Positions 9,133 to 17,166 of a stretch of 52,777 nt of DNA are shown in pieces. A program made the position numbers and the translations under genes. How positions within the stretch are numbered: position 1 is the first letter of the stretch; every line of letters starts with the position of its first letter. The stretch comes from an uncultured Nitrospira sp. Lineage in GTDB: Bacteria; Nitrospirota; Nitrospiria; Nitrospirales; Nitrospiraceae. Below the pieces are notes generated by a model that made no database searches, was not told the DNA's origin, and saw nothing but the letters and a program-made list of their open reading frames with translations. The stretch lies in assembly GCA_902500825.1 (NCBI GenBank), contig CABVRX010000029.1, positions 1-52,777 on the forward strand. The letters are read 5' to 3'.

Positions 9133-10629
9133 TCATTGTGCGGCACGAATGGCCGGCTGCCGCATGGTCCATTCCACGACGGTAGCGATCTCACGTGGAT
9201 CGCCGCTGACGATAATGCGCTCACGCACGAGTCCTGCTGCAGCCAGAAGTGCCGGCGCCGCGATCCTCGGAGTTTCATCGACCATGAGAACATCGAAGCG
9301 CACCCGACTGAACAAGGGATCGCTCACGACTCGCGTGGGGGTGGCCGCAACGACTCGCCGATTCTGAATGAAGGCCTGGCGGTTCGGATTCTCTTCAGCC
9401 GCCAGTAACTCTCGGACCTTTTTGGTTCCCCCCAATTTCGTCATGTGCTCTTTGAGTTCCTCAAACTCGGCCCGAGCCCCCCTGGGAACGGCCGCCTCCG
9501 GAGCGAGCTCTTGAATGCGGTTTTTGGCAACATCAAGTTCTTTGTCCAGCTGGTCTAGTTGGCCTTGATACAGTGCGCGGTACTGTTTGAGAGATTCCGC
9601 ATTCTTCCCGACCGCCTGCATCCTCAACCGCTGAAACAAGGGTAGGCTCTCGAATTCCTCGCGCAGCTTCCGGATATCGGCCATCCTCACTTGAAGATCT
9701 CGCAATTGTGTGACGAGGCGCCATTCCAATAGGCGGACTTCGTCGAGATCCTTCTGTTTCGCTTCTTTCTGAGACAAAAAAGGGGCAAGCTCCCGGAAGC
9801 GGTCGTACTTATGTTTCAAGGACGCCTTGTCGCCTTGGGACTTGGCATAGAATTGATGCATTTGCGCTTCGAACCCCAATTCGTGAAGATCGACGCCGCC
9901 GGCTTGTGAAGCAAGCGGGAGTTCATACCGAGTGATCCACGTTTTGTGGTTCAGTCCGCCGGCCTTCATGATACGCCCCACCGTTCCCACAATCTCATCG
10001 CACTCTTGGTGATCGGGGCTGATCAAGAGGATACGTTTGTTGGCGCGAATGAGTTCCATTGCCAGATTCCCGAGCTTCTGACGACGGATTGACCGATCAT
10101 CCGACCACACTGTTGTGAAGACGGATGAGGCGGAGGGGATTGTTACGGCCTCGACTTCCTGCGCTTGTAACAGCGAAGCTAACCGCTCGGCCGGCCCGAG
10201 GTGATACAGGTCCGGCTTCGCCAGCATATCTTTCAGACGGAAGGCCGATGTGCTGACCAGGCCTGCCTGATCCGGAACAAGGGTAACAGAAGGAACTTCG
10301 CGTCCGATGGCATCGACCAGTTGGACGGATAGGCTGTTCCCCGCCTGCCGAAGGACAATTCCTTCCGTCGTGTCGGCCTCATCGGCCGGGACGACAGACA
10401 CCGGAAGGTCGACTGGCAGGTGGACGTCAGGAGGCACGATAAATTCGTACAGGTAGAGCCCGCCGGTTGTTTGCACCAGGCGCCCTTGTGATGCGACCAC
10501 AGAGGTATCATGCCCGGTTTCAATCAGTCGAGCCTGCTCGGCTTCGAGGCGAGCGATCCACCATTCAATGAGTTCTGTTGCCGTCATGAGGATCGATCTC
10601 ATCCGCATCTCTGGAGAAGGAGCGGCCAT
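9133..10629 (-). CDS. Degenerate superfamily 1 helicase-like protein lacking Walker A
   Basis: This 498-aa protein ends with a recognisable SF1 (DNA2/NAM7/UPF1-like) segment: RVVAATPTRVV, then FDVLMVDETPRIAAPALLAAAG (Walker B, DE) and RIIVSGDPREIA (motif III, GDPxE). The expected upstream P-loop GxxGxGKT is absent; the equivalent place reads VTIPSASSVFTTVWSDDRS. The middle (about residues 260-400) is long charged helix, probably coiled coil. The N-terminal half has no motif I know. It may be a non-ATPase scaffold, or a half-helicase whose motor was lost. The start is uncertain: an ATG at 10587 (MTATELIEWW) is an alternative, and neither has a strong ribosome site. It is divergent from the small gene at 10735. 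Confidence 0.6.
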   Translation of the reverse strand: MAAPSPEMRMRSILMTATELIEWWIARLEAEQARLIETGHDTSVVASQGRLVQTTGGLYLYEFIVPPDVHLPVDLPVSVVPADEADTTEGIVLRQAGNSLSVQLVDAIGREVPSVTLVPDQAGLVSTSAFRLKDMLAKPDLYHLGPAERLASLLQAQEVEAVTIPSASSVFTTVWSDDRSIRRQKLGNLAMELIRANKRILLISPDHQECDEIVGTVGRIMKAGGLNHKTWITRYELPLASQAGGVDLHELGFEAQMHQFYAKSQGDKASLKHKYDRFRELAPFLSQKEAKQKDLDEVRLLEWRLVTQLRDLQVRMADIRKLREEFESLPLFQRLRMQAVGKNAESLKQYRALYQGQLDQLDKELDVAKNRIQELAPEAAVPRGARAEFEELKEHMTKLGGTKKVRELLAAEENPNRQAFIQNRRVVAATPTRVVSDPLFSRVRFDVLMVDETPRIAAPALLAAAGLVRERIIVSGDPREIATVVEWTMRQPAIRAAQ

Positions 10630-10734
10630 GATAAATGCCCGCCGCGATACCTGTCCACCACAGGACCGAGAGAGGTTGCCCTTGTCTTCACGACCAGATC
10701 TTGTCTAGAATGAGCGCCTTCTGTGGAGGAACCT

Positions 10735-11004
10735 GTGAAGGGTCTACGGTTTGAGCGGATCGCGACTGGACGTCACTACAATGTTGTCTTCCACATCGGC
10801 AGTACGTATGTGCCGGTGAGTGACGACACGGTAATAGAGCTCAAGGAACAAAGCCTGCTGTCGGCTGAACGATTTTTGGATCTCCTCATCGACCGCATAG
10901 GCTATTCATCCTACCTGAAGGATCAGATCCGCAACGAACTAAAAGCGACCGGCGACCCCACCACGCAGATCACGGTGCTGCAGGGCGCGATCAGAGAACT
11001 GTAG
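10735..11004 (+). CDS. Small conserved-looking hypothetical protein (89 aa)
   Basis: The start is GTG at 10735 because GGAGGA lies 4 nt upstream; a GTG 12 nt earlier would put the ribosome site inside the gene. The product (MKGLRFERIATGRHYNVV...) has a short beta-rich N-terminus followed by the helical ELKEQSLLSAERFLDLLIDRIG segment. No family is recognised. It has no signal peptide, membrane segment or catalytic motif, and appears to be monocistronic. Confidence 0.6.
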   Translation: MKGLRFERIATGRHYNVVFHIGSTYVPVSDDTVIELKEQSLLSAERFLDLLIDRIGYSSYLKDQIRNELKATGDPTTQITVLQGAIREL

Positions 11005-11071
11005 ACTCACCTCTCATTCGAGGGTTTAAGGTCTCATCCTGCTTTTGGTGTCTTCGCGGCCTTGCGAGAAC

Positions 11072-11728
11072 TCATTCGGTGTTCCCTTTGCCAAAATTGC
11101 ATTTTGAGCAGAGAGTTTCGAGATTGTCTTCTGAGGTTTTACCTCCCTTGGACCATGGCTTCATATGGTCGACGTGAAGTATAACCGTTGGATCAGTCGC
11201 AGGAGATCTACCGCACTTTTGGCACTTGAAGTGGTCGCGCTTCATAATTCGAAAGCGAAGTCGGTCAGATACTCCGCGTGGGCTTCTCGTACCATCAGAC
11301 TCTTGCGGTATGACTTGACCACTCGTGGAGTTTTCAGGAACATTGATGTACCTGGCGAAGGCTCTTAGTGCTGCGTTCCATGTCTTGAACCTGTAGTCGT
11401 ATGCACTGCCGCTGTACCTGGAATTCGATTTCGACATCTCTTTGCGTCTCGGTTGGCGACCGAGCCGAATCCAAATGTCTTCCAAATTCTTGAAGAGCTC
11501 TTCATCGGAAATTCGGTATTGATGAACCTTGGTCAACCCAGCCAATTCCAGGGCTTTATTCCAACCTCCGAATCGCCGCATGACGGTATTAGGTGAAAAC
11601 TTCCCTTGGGATTTGTATTCGCGGTATCGGAGCGACGCCCCTCCAAGAGCTTTGGCAACGCGCTGCATGTCAGCAATTAGTGCCTCGCTGCTGATGGGTT
11701 CGTTCTTAAGGTCTAGCTCGAATTTCAT
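11072..11728 (-). CDS. HNH endonuclease with N-terminal homing-endonuclease-associated repeats
   Basis: Two copies of the HNH-associated DNA-binding repeat are followed by an HNH nuclease. The first repeat has MQRVAKALGGASLRYREY and FGGWNKALELAGL; the second has LFKNLEDIWIRLGRQPRRKEM and FKTWNAALRAFARY. The nuclease contains FKCQKCGRSP, VILHVDHMKPWSKGG and NLETLCSKCNFGKGN, with both zinc-knuckle Cys pairs and the catalytic His. The frame is open to 11794, but that extension lies inside repeat copy 2, so I place the start at the ATG at 11728 (MKFELDLKNEP). Such proteins occur as free-standing homing or defence nucleases and in mobile islands. No intron or partner methylase is seen. Confidence 0.8.
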   Translation of the reverse strand: MKFELDLKNEPISSEALIADMQRVAKALGGASLRYREYKSQGKFSPNTVMRRFGGWNKALELAGLTKVHQYRISDEELFKNLEDIWIRLGRQPRRKEMSKSNSRYSGSAYDYRFKTWNAALRAFARYINVPENSTSGQVIPQESDGTRSPRGVSDRLRFRIMKRDHFKCQKCGRSPATDPTVILHVDHMKPWSKGGKTSEDNLETLCSKCNFGKGNTE

Positions 11729-11768
11729 TTCTTGTGTTCGCGAATCCGAAAACTCACTTCGTATTGCG

Positions 11769-11888
11769 GGATGTTCAAACGGGCCGTTCAGCAAGGCCGC
11801 AGCAAGTGAGGGCCCGAGGCGTACGTTTGCTGGTACGTTGAGGGCTTGAACGATGCGAGAACGACGCTGGCGGACTGTTTCAGGATCC
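11769..11888. repeat. Palindromic ~120-bp repeat, copy 2
   Basis: This copy is in the opposite orientation to the one beside tRNA-Leu. The ends GGATGTTCAAAC and GTTTCAGGATCC form inverted repeats (9 of 12). The interior on the minus strand again reads GCGTCGTTCTC, CCTCAACGTACC, GTACGCCTCGGG and GCGGCCTTGCTG. It sits between the TPR gene stop and the HNH gene and supplies a false upstream start for the latter. Confidence 0.75.
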
Positions 11889-11890
11889 TG

Positions 11891-12922
11891 TTAATCCCCC
11901 ACCTGCCCTTGCTGGAACAGCTGGTTCATGATCTGATTCTTTTTCTCGGGATCGCGATAGTACTTCAAGGCCTTGGTGTAGTTGTCCATCGCGCTCTGAT
12001 GCTTGCCACGCAAGGCATAGATTTCAGCAATGCCGTGATAGGCCCGCGCATCTTCTTCATTGCACTTGAGCGCGCGGCTGAAGATATCCGCCGCCTCTTG
12101 CAGCCGATGCTTGCCTAACGCAAGCCAACCGAGCGCGGAATGGGCGGCGCCGAAGTCCGGATCGGCGGTGAGTGCGTCTTGATAACTCTTGTGCGCCAGG
12201 TCCAGGCGCCCGCGCATTTCGTAGAGTCCGCCCAGCGCGAAGTGGACTTCCGCGTCCTGTGGGTTCAGTTTCAAGGCAGTTTTGTAGGATTGCAACGCCG
12301 GTTCCATCTTTCCCTGTTCTGCGAGAGCACAGGCGAGATTGGAGTGCGCTGCCGAATCATTAGGGGTGAGCTTGACCACCTCTCGATATTCTTTGATGGC
12401 CATCTCCAGGCGCCCTTGATCTTGATACGCGACTCCCAGATTCATTCGTGCCGGTGCAAAGTCAGGCGCCAGCCGGATGGCTTCGCGATACTCCTTGATC
12501 GCCATTTCAAGGTGCCCGGCGCGTTCGTGAATCTGCGCCAGAAAGTAATGCGGGTAGGTAGAGTGCGGGAGTAATCGAGCCGCTTCCGCGTATGGTCTCA
12601 TGGATTGCTCCGATCGACCCGATTGCGCCAGAAAAAGACCCATCACCAAATGGCTATAGCCGTTGTCCGTATGCCGATCGAGCAGATCCTTCACCCATGT
12701 TCCCACGGCCGCGATGTCCTTCTCAGCTTCCAGGCAGAGCGCATGGGTTTTCCAGGCATCGGCAAACCGACCCTGTACGAGATACACGACGTTTCGCGCG
12801 AAGAGCGGACGTGGATCCTTTGCCCCGTCCGGATCCAGGCTCCAAGCCAATGACTCGGCAAACACGTCGTCCCATGCTCCCGCCACGATCGCGGCTTCAC
12901 ATGCTTGCTGATGGGTGTTCAT
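11891..12922 (-). CDS. Tetratricopeptide-repeat protein
   Basis: The 343-aa soluble protein consists from about residue 105 on of consecutive 34-aa TPR units, for example AIKEYREAIRLAPDFAPARM, AIKEYREVVKLTPNDSAAHS, ALQSYKTALKLNPQDAEVHF and AHKSYQDALTADPDFGAAHS. The first 100 residues (MNTHQQACEAAIVAGAWDDVF) look like more degenerate TPR helices. It has no signal peptide. TPR arrays mediate protein contacts and the partner is unknown. The gene starts 16 bp downstream of the ThyX-like gene on the same strand, so the two are probably co-transcribed. Confidence 0.85.
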   Translation of the reverse strand: MNTHQQACEAAIVAGAWDDVFAESLAWSLDPDGAKDPRPLFARNVVYLVQGRFADAWKTHALCLEAEKDIAAVGTWVKDLLDRHTDNGYSHLVMGLFLAQSGRSEQSMRPYAEAARLLPHSTYPHYFLAQIHERAGHLEMAIKEYREAIRLAPDFAPARMNLGVAYQDQGRLEMAIKEYREVVKLTPNDSAAHSNLACALAEQGKMEPALQSYKTALKLNPQDAEVHFALGGLYEMRGRLDLAHKSYQDALTADPDFGAAHSALGWLALGKHRLQEAADIFSRALKCNEEDARAYHGIAEIYALRGKHQSAMDNYTKALKYYRDPEKKNQIMNQLFQQGQVGD

Positions 12923-12938
12923 GCGCGATGCGAGGATC

Positions 12939-14426
12939 TTATCGAGTCAGTGCGTCTTCGACATCAGGTGGTGTCGCCTGGATGGCTTCGCCGAGGAACG
13001 GAAATTTCTTCGCGAGTTGTTGCTTCATCTGCCAGGCGACCGTTCGGTACGACCAATGGCCTTTCACGCCGGACCGGAGCTTGGCAATATACTCCGCCTC
13101 GGCATAATCCATCTTGAATAAACAGCGCACCTTGAAACCGAACGGAATCGCGTAGAGCGAGGCTTCCTGGTCTTTTTTCTTGAGCAGTTCGATATCCTGA
13201 CGTACCGCATCCATCGCCTGTCGATACTCCTGATCCAGCCCTGCCTCAATAAGCGGCAGCGGGACATCATAGCCGTGAAGAGTCGTGAAATTTTGCTGCA
13301 CTTGCTGACAGCGTCGATGGCGATGCATATCTCGCCAGGCGCCGATGTCCATGAGGATATCGAAGTTGAATGCATAGCCGCTGCGGAACTCTTTGATGAG
13401 TTCATCGTATGGCCCGCGCTGTCTTGTGGCCACTTCGATGGTCGCGTGTTTCTCCTTCTCAGACCACTCTTTCACGACCTCGAGTATCCTCCGGTACGGG
13501 GCCTGCGACACGCGATAGAGGAGTGTCGTGACGATTTCATCGAGCGGGGGATGGGGGTCAATCAGCTCGACCGACTCCACCGCACCCCACGTACCAGGCT
13601 GATCCAACCCCGCGTCGCGTAATGCTTCTTTCGCATGGCGAGCCAAATCGGAGTACACCGATTCTTGATAAGGATTCGCCTTGGCATGCCGTGCCAGTGT
13701 CGGCGCCAGGGGATCGTTCACGCCTGAGGTCTGACCGCAGAGTTCGCTCCACAGGTTCACCGGCGGCCGCTGGCAGGCCTCTTTCAAATCCTCACCGATC
13801 GCCCGCAGTTCCGGCAATTGCGACGACAACAGGCGCGTAATCTGTTTTTCCAACGTCCGGATACTGACGACCTGCCCGACGTTGGTCTTGGCCGCGAGAG
13901 GAAGCAGGTAGCGGGTGACATCAAAGGCGCGTGCCGCGATCGTCCGCTGATAATCAGCCTGTTTCATGGTCTCCGGACAGGGGTCCCGTTCCGAGAGGTA
14001 CGCGATCAAAGGATCGTGCAGTAATCGATAAATTTCAGACAGGCTGCGGAGAATGCCTTCATAGATGGCCTCGGTTTCGCTCCCGCGAATCTGGCCCGGC
14101 ACAAACCACCGGCTCGAGGCGAAATTTTGATAACGGCTCGACTTCGCTTGGCCGTCCCAGAGCGGCTCGTCTTCCAAGCGGACAGCGGCGAGTTCCGAGA
14201 TCTCCTCAAAACAGACGATGACGTGGCCGAGATCGGCGATCGACGCATGACCATAATCGAAATAAAACTGCTCCCAGAACTTTTCCGAGGAATGTCCATG
14301 AACCCACCGAATGCTTTGTTCGATGGAGTCCGGTGATCGGCTGTAACGCGCCAGTGCGTATGCAGATTTCTCCGGCGGCATGGGAGCGATGGCCACGACC
14401 CGGCGACCTGATTGATCCTGACTCAT
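12939..14426 (-). CDS. Double-length ThyX-like (FAD-dependent thymidylate synthase family) protein
   Basis: At 495 aa this is twice the usual ThyX length and reads as two ThyX-type halves. The first has FWEQFYFDYGHASIADLGHV and DGQAKSSRYQNF. The second has GYAFNFDILMDIGAWRDMHRHRRCQQVQQNF. Canonical ThyX carries RHRxxSxNExSxRY; here the RHR is kept (about residue 367) but the following Ser and Asn-Glu positions are replaced by RCQQVQQNF. Known homologues are usually annotated as FAD-dependent thymidylate synthase, but catalysis by this degenerate version is not assured. It is divergent from hisS and probably co-transcribed with the TPR gene downstream. Confidence 0.75.
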   Translation of the reverse strand: MSQDQSGRRVVAIAPMPPEKSAYALARYSRSPDSIEQSIRWVHGHSSEKFWEQFYFDYGHASIADLGHVIVCFEEISELAAVRLEDEPLWDGQAKSSRYQNFASSRWFVPGQIRGSETEAIYEGILRSLSEIYRLLHDPLIAYLSERDPCPETMKQADYQRTIAARAFDVTRYLLPLAAKTNVGQVVSIRTLEKQITRLLSSQLPELRAIGEDLKEACQRPPVNLWSELCGQTSGVNDPLAPTLARHAKANPYQESVYSDLARHAKEALRDAGLDQPGTWGAVESVELIDPHPPLDEIVTTLLYRVSQAPYRRILEVVKEWSEKEKHATIEVATRQRGPYDELIKEFRSGYAFNFDILMDIGAWRDMHRHRRCQQVQQNFTTLHGYDVPLPLIEAGLDQEYRQAMDAVRQDIELLKKKDQEASLYAIPFGFKVRCLFKMDYAEAEYIAKLRSGVKGHWSYRTVAWQMKQQLAKKFPFLGEAIQATPPDVEDALTR

Positions 14427-14505
14427 AGGAGGTCTTTCATGTCGTATCGAACCATAGGTCGCGCACTATACCTCTCACATCAATATGGCGCAAGCTGCCG
14501 GTCCG

Positions 14506-14535
14506 TTGACTTGCCGCAGAAGCCGCCGCTATAGT
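14506..14535 (+). promoter_or_regulatory. Sigma-70-type promoter of hisS
   Basis: TTGACT (14506-14511) and TATAGT (14530-14535) are 18 bp apart and lie about 50 bp upstream of the hisS start codon. This is a near-consensus vegetative promoter. Confidence 0.6.
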
Positions 14536-14584
14536 CCGCGCGAACTGTGCAGCATGAAACACACTTTCCTAAGGAGATGACCGG

Positions 14585-15853
14585 GTGTCCGTGATCAAGA
14601 GCATTAAAGGTGTCAAAGATCTGTTGCCGGAAGAGACGCCTCGTTGGCGCCTCATCGAAGAGACTGCAAGAAGGTGGGCTGGCCGGTATGGATTTCATGA
14701 AATCCGCATTCCGATCTTTGAAGTGACGACTTTGTTTGCGCGAAGCATCGGTACATCGACCGATATTGTTGAGAAGGAAATGTACACGTTCCAAGACCGA
14801 GACGGTAGCTCGCTGACTCTTCGACCTGAAGGAACCGCCGGGACGGTCCGGGCCTACATCGAGCACAACCGTGGCGCGATCCCTGTCCCTCAGAAATTTT
14901 TCTATTTCGGCCCCATGTTTCGTCATGAGCGGCCGCAAGCAGGCCGCCTGCGGCAGTTTCATCAGTTCGGCGTCGAGTCGCTTGGTATGGCTGATCCCCA
15001 AGCCGATGTCGAGGTCATTGCCCTCCTCTGGCGAATCCTGTCCGACCTCGATCTACCAGGTCTCACCTTAGAGATTAACAACCTCGGCTATACCGCTGAT
15101 CGAGACACCTTTCGGCCCCAGCTCGTGAGTTACCTCAAGCAGCATGAAGCCGGCCTTTGTGCGAATTGCCGACATCGCATCGAGGCCAATCCTCTGCGAG
15201 TCTTGGATTGCAAAGTCCCTGAGTGTCGCGCGATTACCGATACCGCTCCACGCTTGAGTGACTCACTTTCCGAGGTAGCTCATTCGTACTTTACACGAGT
15301 CTTATCTGGTCTTGATGTTGTTAAGATTCCGTACTCGTTGAATCATCGGCTCGTTCGAGGTCTTGATTATTATAATCTCACCACCTTCGAGGTTACTGCG
15401 ACCGACTTGGGCGCACAGAATGCCGTGGGAGCAGGCGGACGCTACGATGGATTGGTTGAAACTCTCGGAGGGCCGTCTACCCCGGCCGTTGGTTTCGCCC
15501 TAGGACTTGAGAGAATGTCGATGTTGCTGCCGGAATCCACAGTAAGAAAAATACCTAAAGATATGACTGTTTATGTCGCCGGCTTTGGCGGTCACGGTGT
15601 TGTAGCTGGTTTCACGGCCCTTGAAGAGCTCCGCCTTGCTGGACTCCAAGCAGTCTCAGATTTTCGATCTACAACTTTGAAGGCCCACTTGCGACAAGCT
15701 GATCGCCTTGGGTGTCGATTCACTCTCATTATTGGGGATGATGAAGTAGTGAAAGGGTCAGGAGTGCTTCGCGATATGGTGACTAAAGTGCAACATGATA
15801 TTAATCTCTCCACCGTGAGTGCTCAGATTCACTCTCATTTTCACGCCTCCTAG
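14585..15853 (+). CDS. hisS: Histidyl-tRNA synthetase
   Basis: The 422-aa class II aminoacyl-tRNA synthetase attaches histidine to tRNA-His in the cytoplasm. Motif 2 reads FYFGPMFRHERPQAGR, motif 3 reads AVGFALGLERMSM, and the histidine-specific motifs LVRGLDYYN and GGRYDGLV are present, as is RPEGTAGTVRAYIEH. The length is typical. The GTG at 14585 is chosen as start because AAGGAG lies 8 nt upstream. It is followed, after an AT-rich gap, by the sulfur-relay trio. Confidence 0.96.
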   Translation: MSVIKSIKGVKDLLPEETPRWRLIEETARRWAGRYGFHEIRIPIFEVTTLFARSIGTSTDIVEKEMYTFQDRDGSSLTLRPEGTAGTVRAYIEHNRGAIPVPQKFFYFGPMFRHERPQAGRLRQFHQFGVESLGMADPQADVEVIALLWRILSDLDLPGLTLEINNLGYTADRDTFRPQLVSYLKQHEAGLCANCRHRIEANPLRVLDCKVPECRAITDTAPRLSDSLSEVAHSYFTRVLSGLDVVKIPYSLNHRLVRGLDYYNLTTFEVTATDLGAQNAVGAGGRYDGLVETLGGPSTPAVGFALGLERMSMLLPESTVRKIPKDMTVYVAGFGGHGVVAGFTALEELRLAGLQAVSDFRSTTLKAHLRQADRLGCRFTLIIGDDEVVKGSGVLRDMVTKVQHDINLSTVSAQIHSHFHAS

Positions 15854-15869
15854 AACGCACTTTTTTAGG

Positions 15870-15898
15870 TTGACTTTCTCCTAAAAACCTCATAATCT
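15870..15898 (+). promoter_or_regulatory. Probable promoter of the DsrEFH-like operon
   Basis: TTGACT (15870-15875) and TAATCT (15893-15898) are separated by 17 bp in the strongly AT-rich 93-bp gap after hisS. A second AT-rich run (TTTTATTATATAACTAT) follows at about 15908-15924 and could hold an alternative -10. Confidence 0.4.
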
Positions 15899-15946
15899 TT
15901 GGTGGTATTTTATTATATAACTATTTAAAATTAATAATAAATTCCT

Positions 15947-16267
15947 GTGGATTCAAAAAAAATAGGTCTTCTCCTGGCACTTCCTCCATCACACACCAGT
16001 GCTGAGACCGTCCACGGCCTTGCACGCGCGGCTCTTACTGCCGGGCATGAGGTCTATCTCTACCTCATTGATGAAGGAGTGAAGAATATCCACACCGATA
16101 ACTACCGAAATCTCGCACAAGCGGGGGCCCGTATTTTCGCATGTGCGTATGGGTGTCAACAACATCACGTTCCAACGGCAACCATTGATCCGAAGATGTC
16201 GCTCTGTGGCCTCGTCGTTCTGTCTGGAATTATTGATGCCTGTGACCCGTTTTTGCCGTTTACCTGA
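15947..16267 (+). CDS. DsrE/TusD-like sulfur-relay protein
   Basis: The 106-aa protein begins at a GTG at 15947. It has the DsrE fold pattern: the strand KKIGLLLALPPS, then ETVHGLARAALTAGHEVYLYLIDEGV, then ARIFACAYGCQQ. The cysteines at about residues 66 and 70 fall where the persulfide-carrying Cys of TusD/DsrE sits. It is the first of three tightly spaced small genes in the order DsrE-, DsrF-, DsrH-like, the same order as tusD-tusC-tusB. The trio may serve tRNA 2-thiouridine formation or another sulfur transfer. No dsrC or tusE partner is in the window. Confidence 0.75.
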   Translation: MDSKKIGLLLALPPSHTSAETVHGLARAALTAGHEVYLYLIDEGVKNIHTDNYRNLAQAGARIFACAYGCQQHHVPTATIDPKMSLCGLVVLSGIIDACDPFLPFT

Positions 16268-16276
16268 TCATCTTTC

Positions 16277-16618
16277 ATGTCAAAAAATATAGCCGTTGTT
16301 ATTCAAGAGGATCCTCGAAAGACTCATCGGCCTGTTGAAGCTCTCCGTATTGCTCTTGGCCTTGCATCGGGATCTCATACGACCACCGTTGTTCTCCTTG
16401 GTGAGGCTGTCCGTCTTCTGGGGAATGAGATCGACGACATCCTCGATGTAGAGATTCTTGAAAAATACCTACCCACGATTGAACACCTGGGGATTCCCTT
16501 TATTCTCCAAGATGCACCGGATCCCTTATCAGTTCGAGACGAGTTCTCCATTAAACGAGAAAATGACGCAACGATCAGCTCCTTTGTTCGATCCATGGAT
16601 TGCGTACTCGTTTTTTGA
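16277..16618 (+). CDS. DsrF/TusC-like sulfur-relay protein
   Basis: The 113-aa protein shows the DsrE/F fold (KNIAVVIQEDPRK, then VEALRIALGLASGSHTTTVVLLGEAV) and ends with MDCVLVF, as TusC/DsrF proteins often do. There is no cysteine at the TusD active position, consistent with a structural subunit of the hetero-hexamer. It lies 9 bp after the DsrE-like gene and 15 bp before the DsrH-like gene. Assignment rests on fold pattern and context. Confidence 0.65.
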   Translation: MSKNIAVVIQEDPRKTHRPVEALRIALGLASGSHTTTVVLLGEAVRLLGNEIDDILDVEILEKYLPTIEHLGIPFILQDAPDPLSVRDEFSIKRENDATISSFVRSMDCVLVF

Positions 16619-16633
16619 TTCGGGAGTCTTTTT

Positions 16634-16855
16634 ATGCTGTCGGTTGTCTACGTTGTTCGTTCCCCGCTTCATACCCTGTCCCCTGCACTCTTTTCTGGGG
16701 ACAGTTCCGAACTAGTTCTGTCTCTTGAAGACCCGCTACTTCCAGGAGAAGTGTTGCGGAGTACAAATGAACTCGGGTTGAAAGCTGGTGAGAGGTTATC
16801 CTATGACGGGCTACTGGCAATATTACTTGATACCAGGAAAGTCCTAACTCTATAA
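16634..16855 (+). CDS. DsrH/TusB-like small protein
   Basis: The 73-aa protein (MLSVVYVVRSPLHTLSPALF...) resembles TusB/DsrH in size and in its opening strand followed by a short Ser-Pro turn. It is shorter and more divergent than usual (about 95 aa) and lacks the Cys near the start of typical DsrH. Assignment depends largely on being third in the trio. It ends 5 bp before the probable origin region. Confidence 0.55.
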   Translation: MLSVVYVVRSPLHTLSPALFSGDSSELVLSLEDPLLPGEVLRSTNELGLKAGERLSYDGLLAILLDTRKVLTL

Positions 16856-16860
16856 CTCCG

Positions 16861-17166
16861 GTCTCTCTTAACTGAAGAAAAATAGTAGGAGTGGTAGTCG
16901 TAGTAGGAAAGTGAATTGAGAGTATAATTTATATATATTTGTTTTTATTGGTTAAATATTCTTCTTAAGAGAAGGATAACATTGGGGATTGGTTCTCTAT
17001 GAAATAGCGAAAACCTGTGAAGAGTCTGTGAAAGTACGAGAGAAGCTATGAGAGGCTTTGTCATACAGCTCGACATCAGGTGGGGAGACATGGTATTCAC
17101 CGTCGCTTTTGGAAGCCGGTTGTCCACAAGTGTGAATAATCCTGTGTATAGTGATTTTGACATGTT
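16861..17166. other. Probable chromosomal replication origin (oriC) upstream of dnaA
   Basis: The 311-bp gap before dnaA has three origin hallmarks. Near dnaA lie DnaA-box-like 9-mers: TTGTCCACA (17120-17128), TTATTCACA on the minus strand (17131-17139) and CTATACACA on the minus strand (17143-17151). A very AT-rich segment at about 16916-16975 could be the unwinding element. Between 16883 and 16906 a phased run of triplets reads TAG TAG GAG TGG TAG TCG TAG TAG, resembling the DnaA-trio motif that guides DnaA onto single strands. The dnaA-dnaN-gyrB-gyrA order downstream is the classic origin neighbourhood. Cumulative GC skew would be the decisive test. Confidence 0.7.

Noticed and set aside
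11013-11071. Possible fourth copy of the palindromic repeat (contains GCGGCCTTGC and GAGAAC)
   Set aside because: Only two short words match, in the wrong arrangement, and there are no terminal inverted repeats.
14439-14534. 31-codon plus-strand frame with a perfect AGGAGG 6 nt before its ATG
   Set aside because: It ends within the -10 of the hisS promoter, has no promoter of its own in view, and its product has no hydrophobic or motif character. The AGGAGG may be chance.
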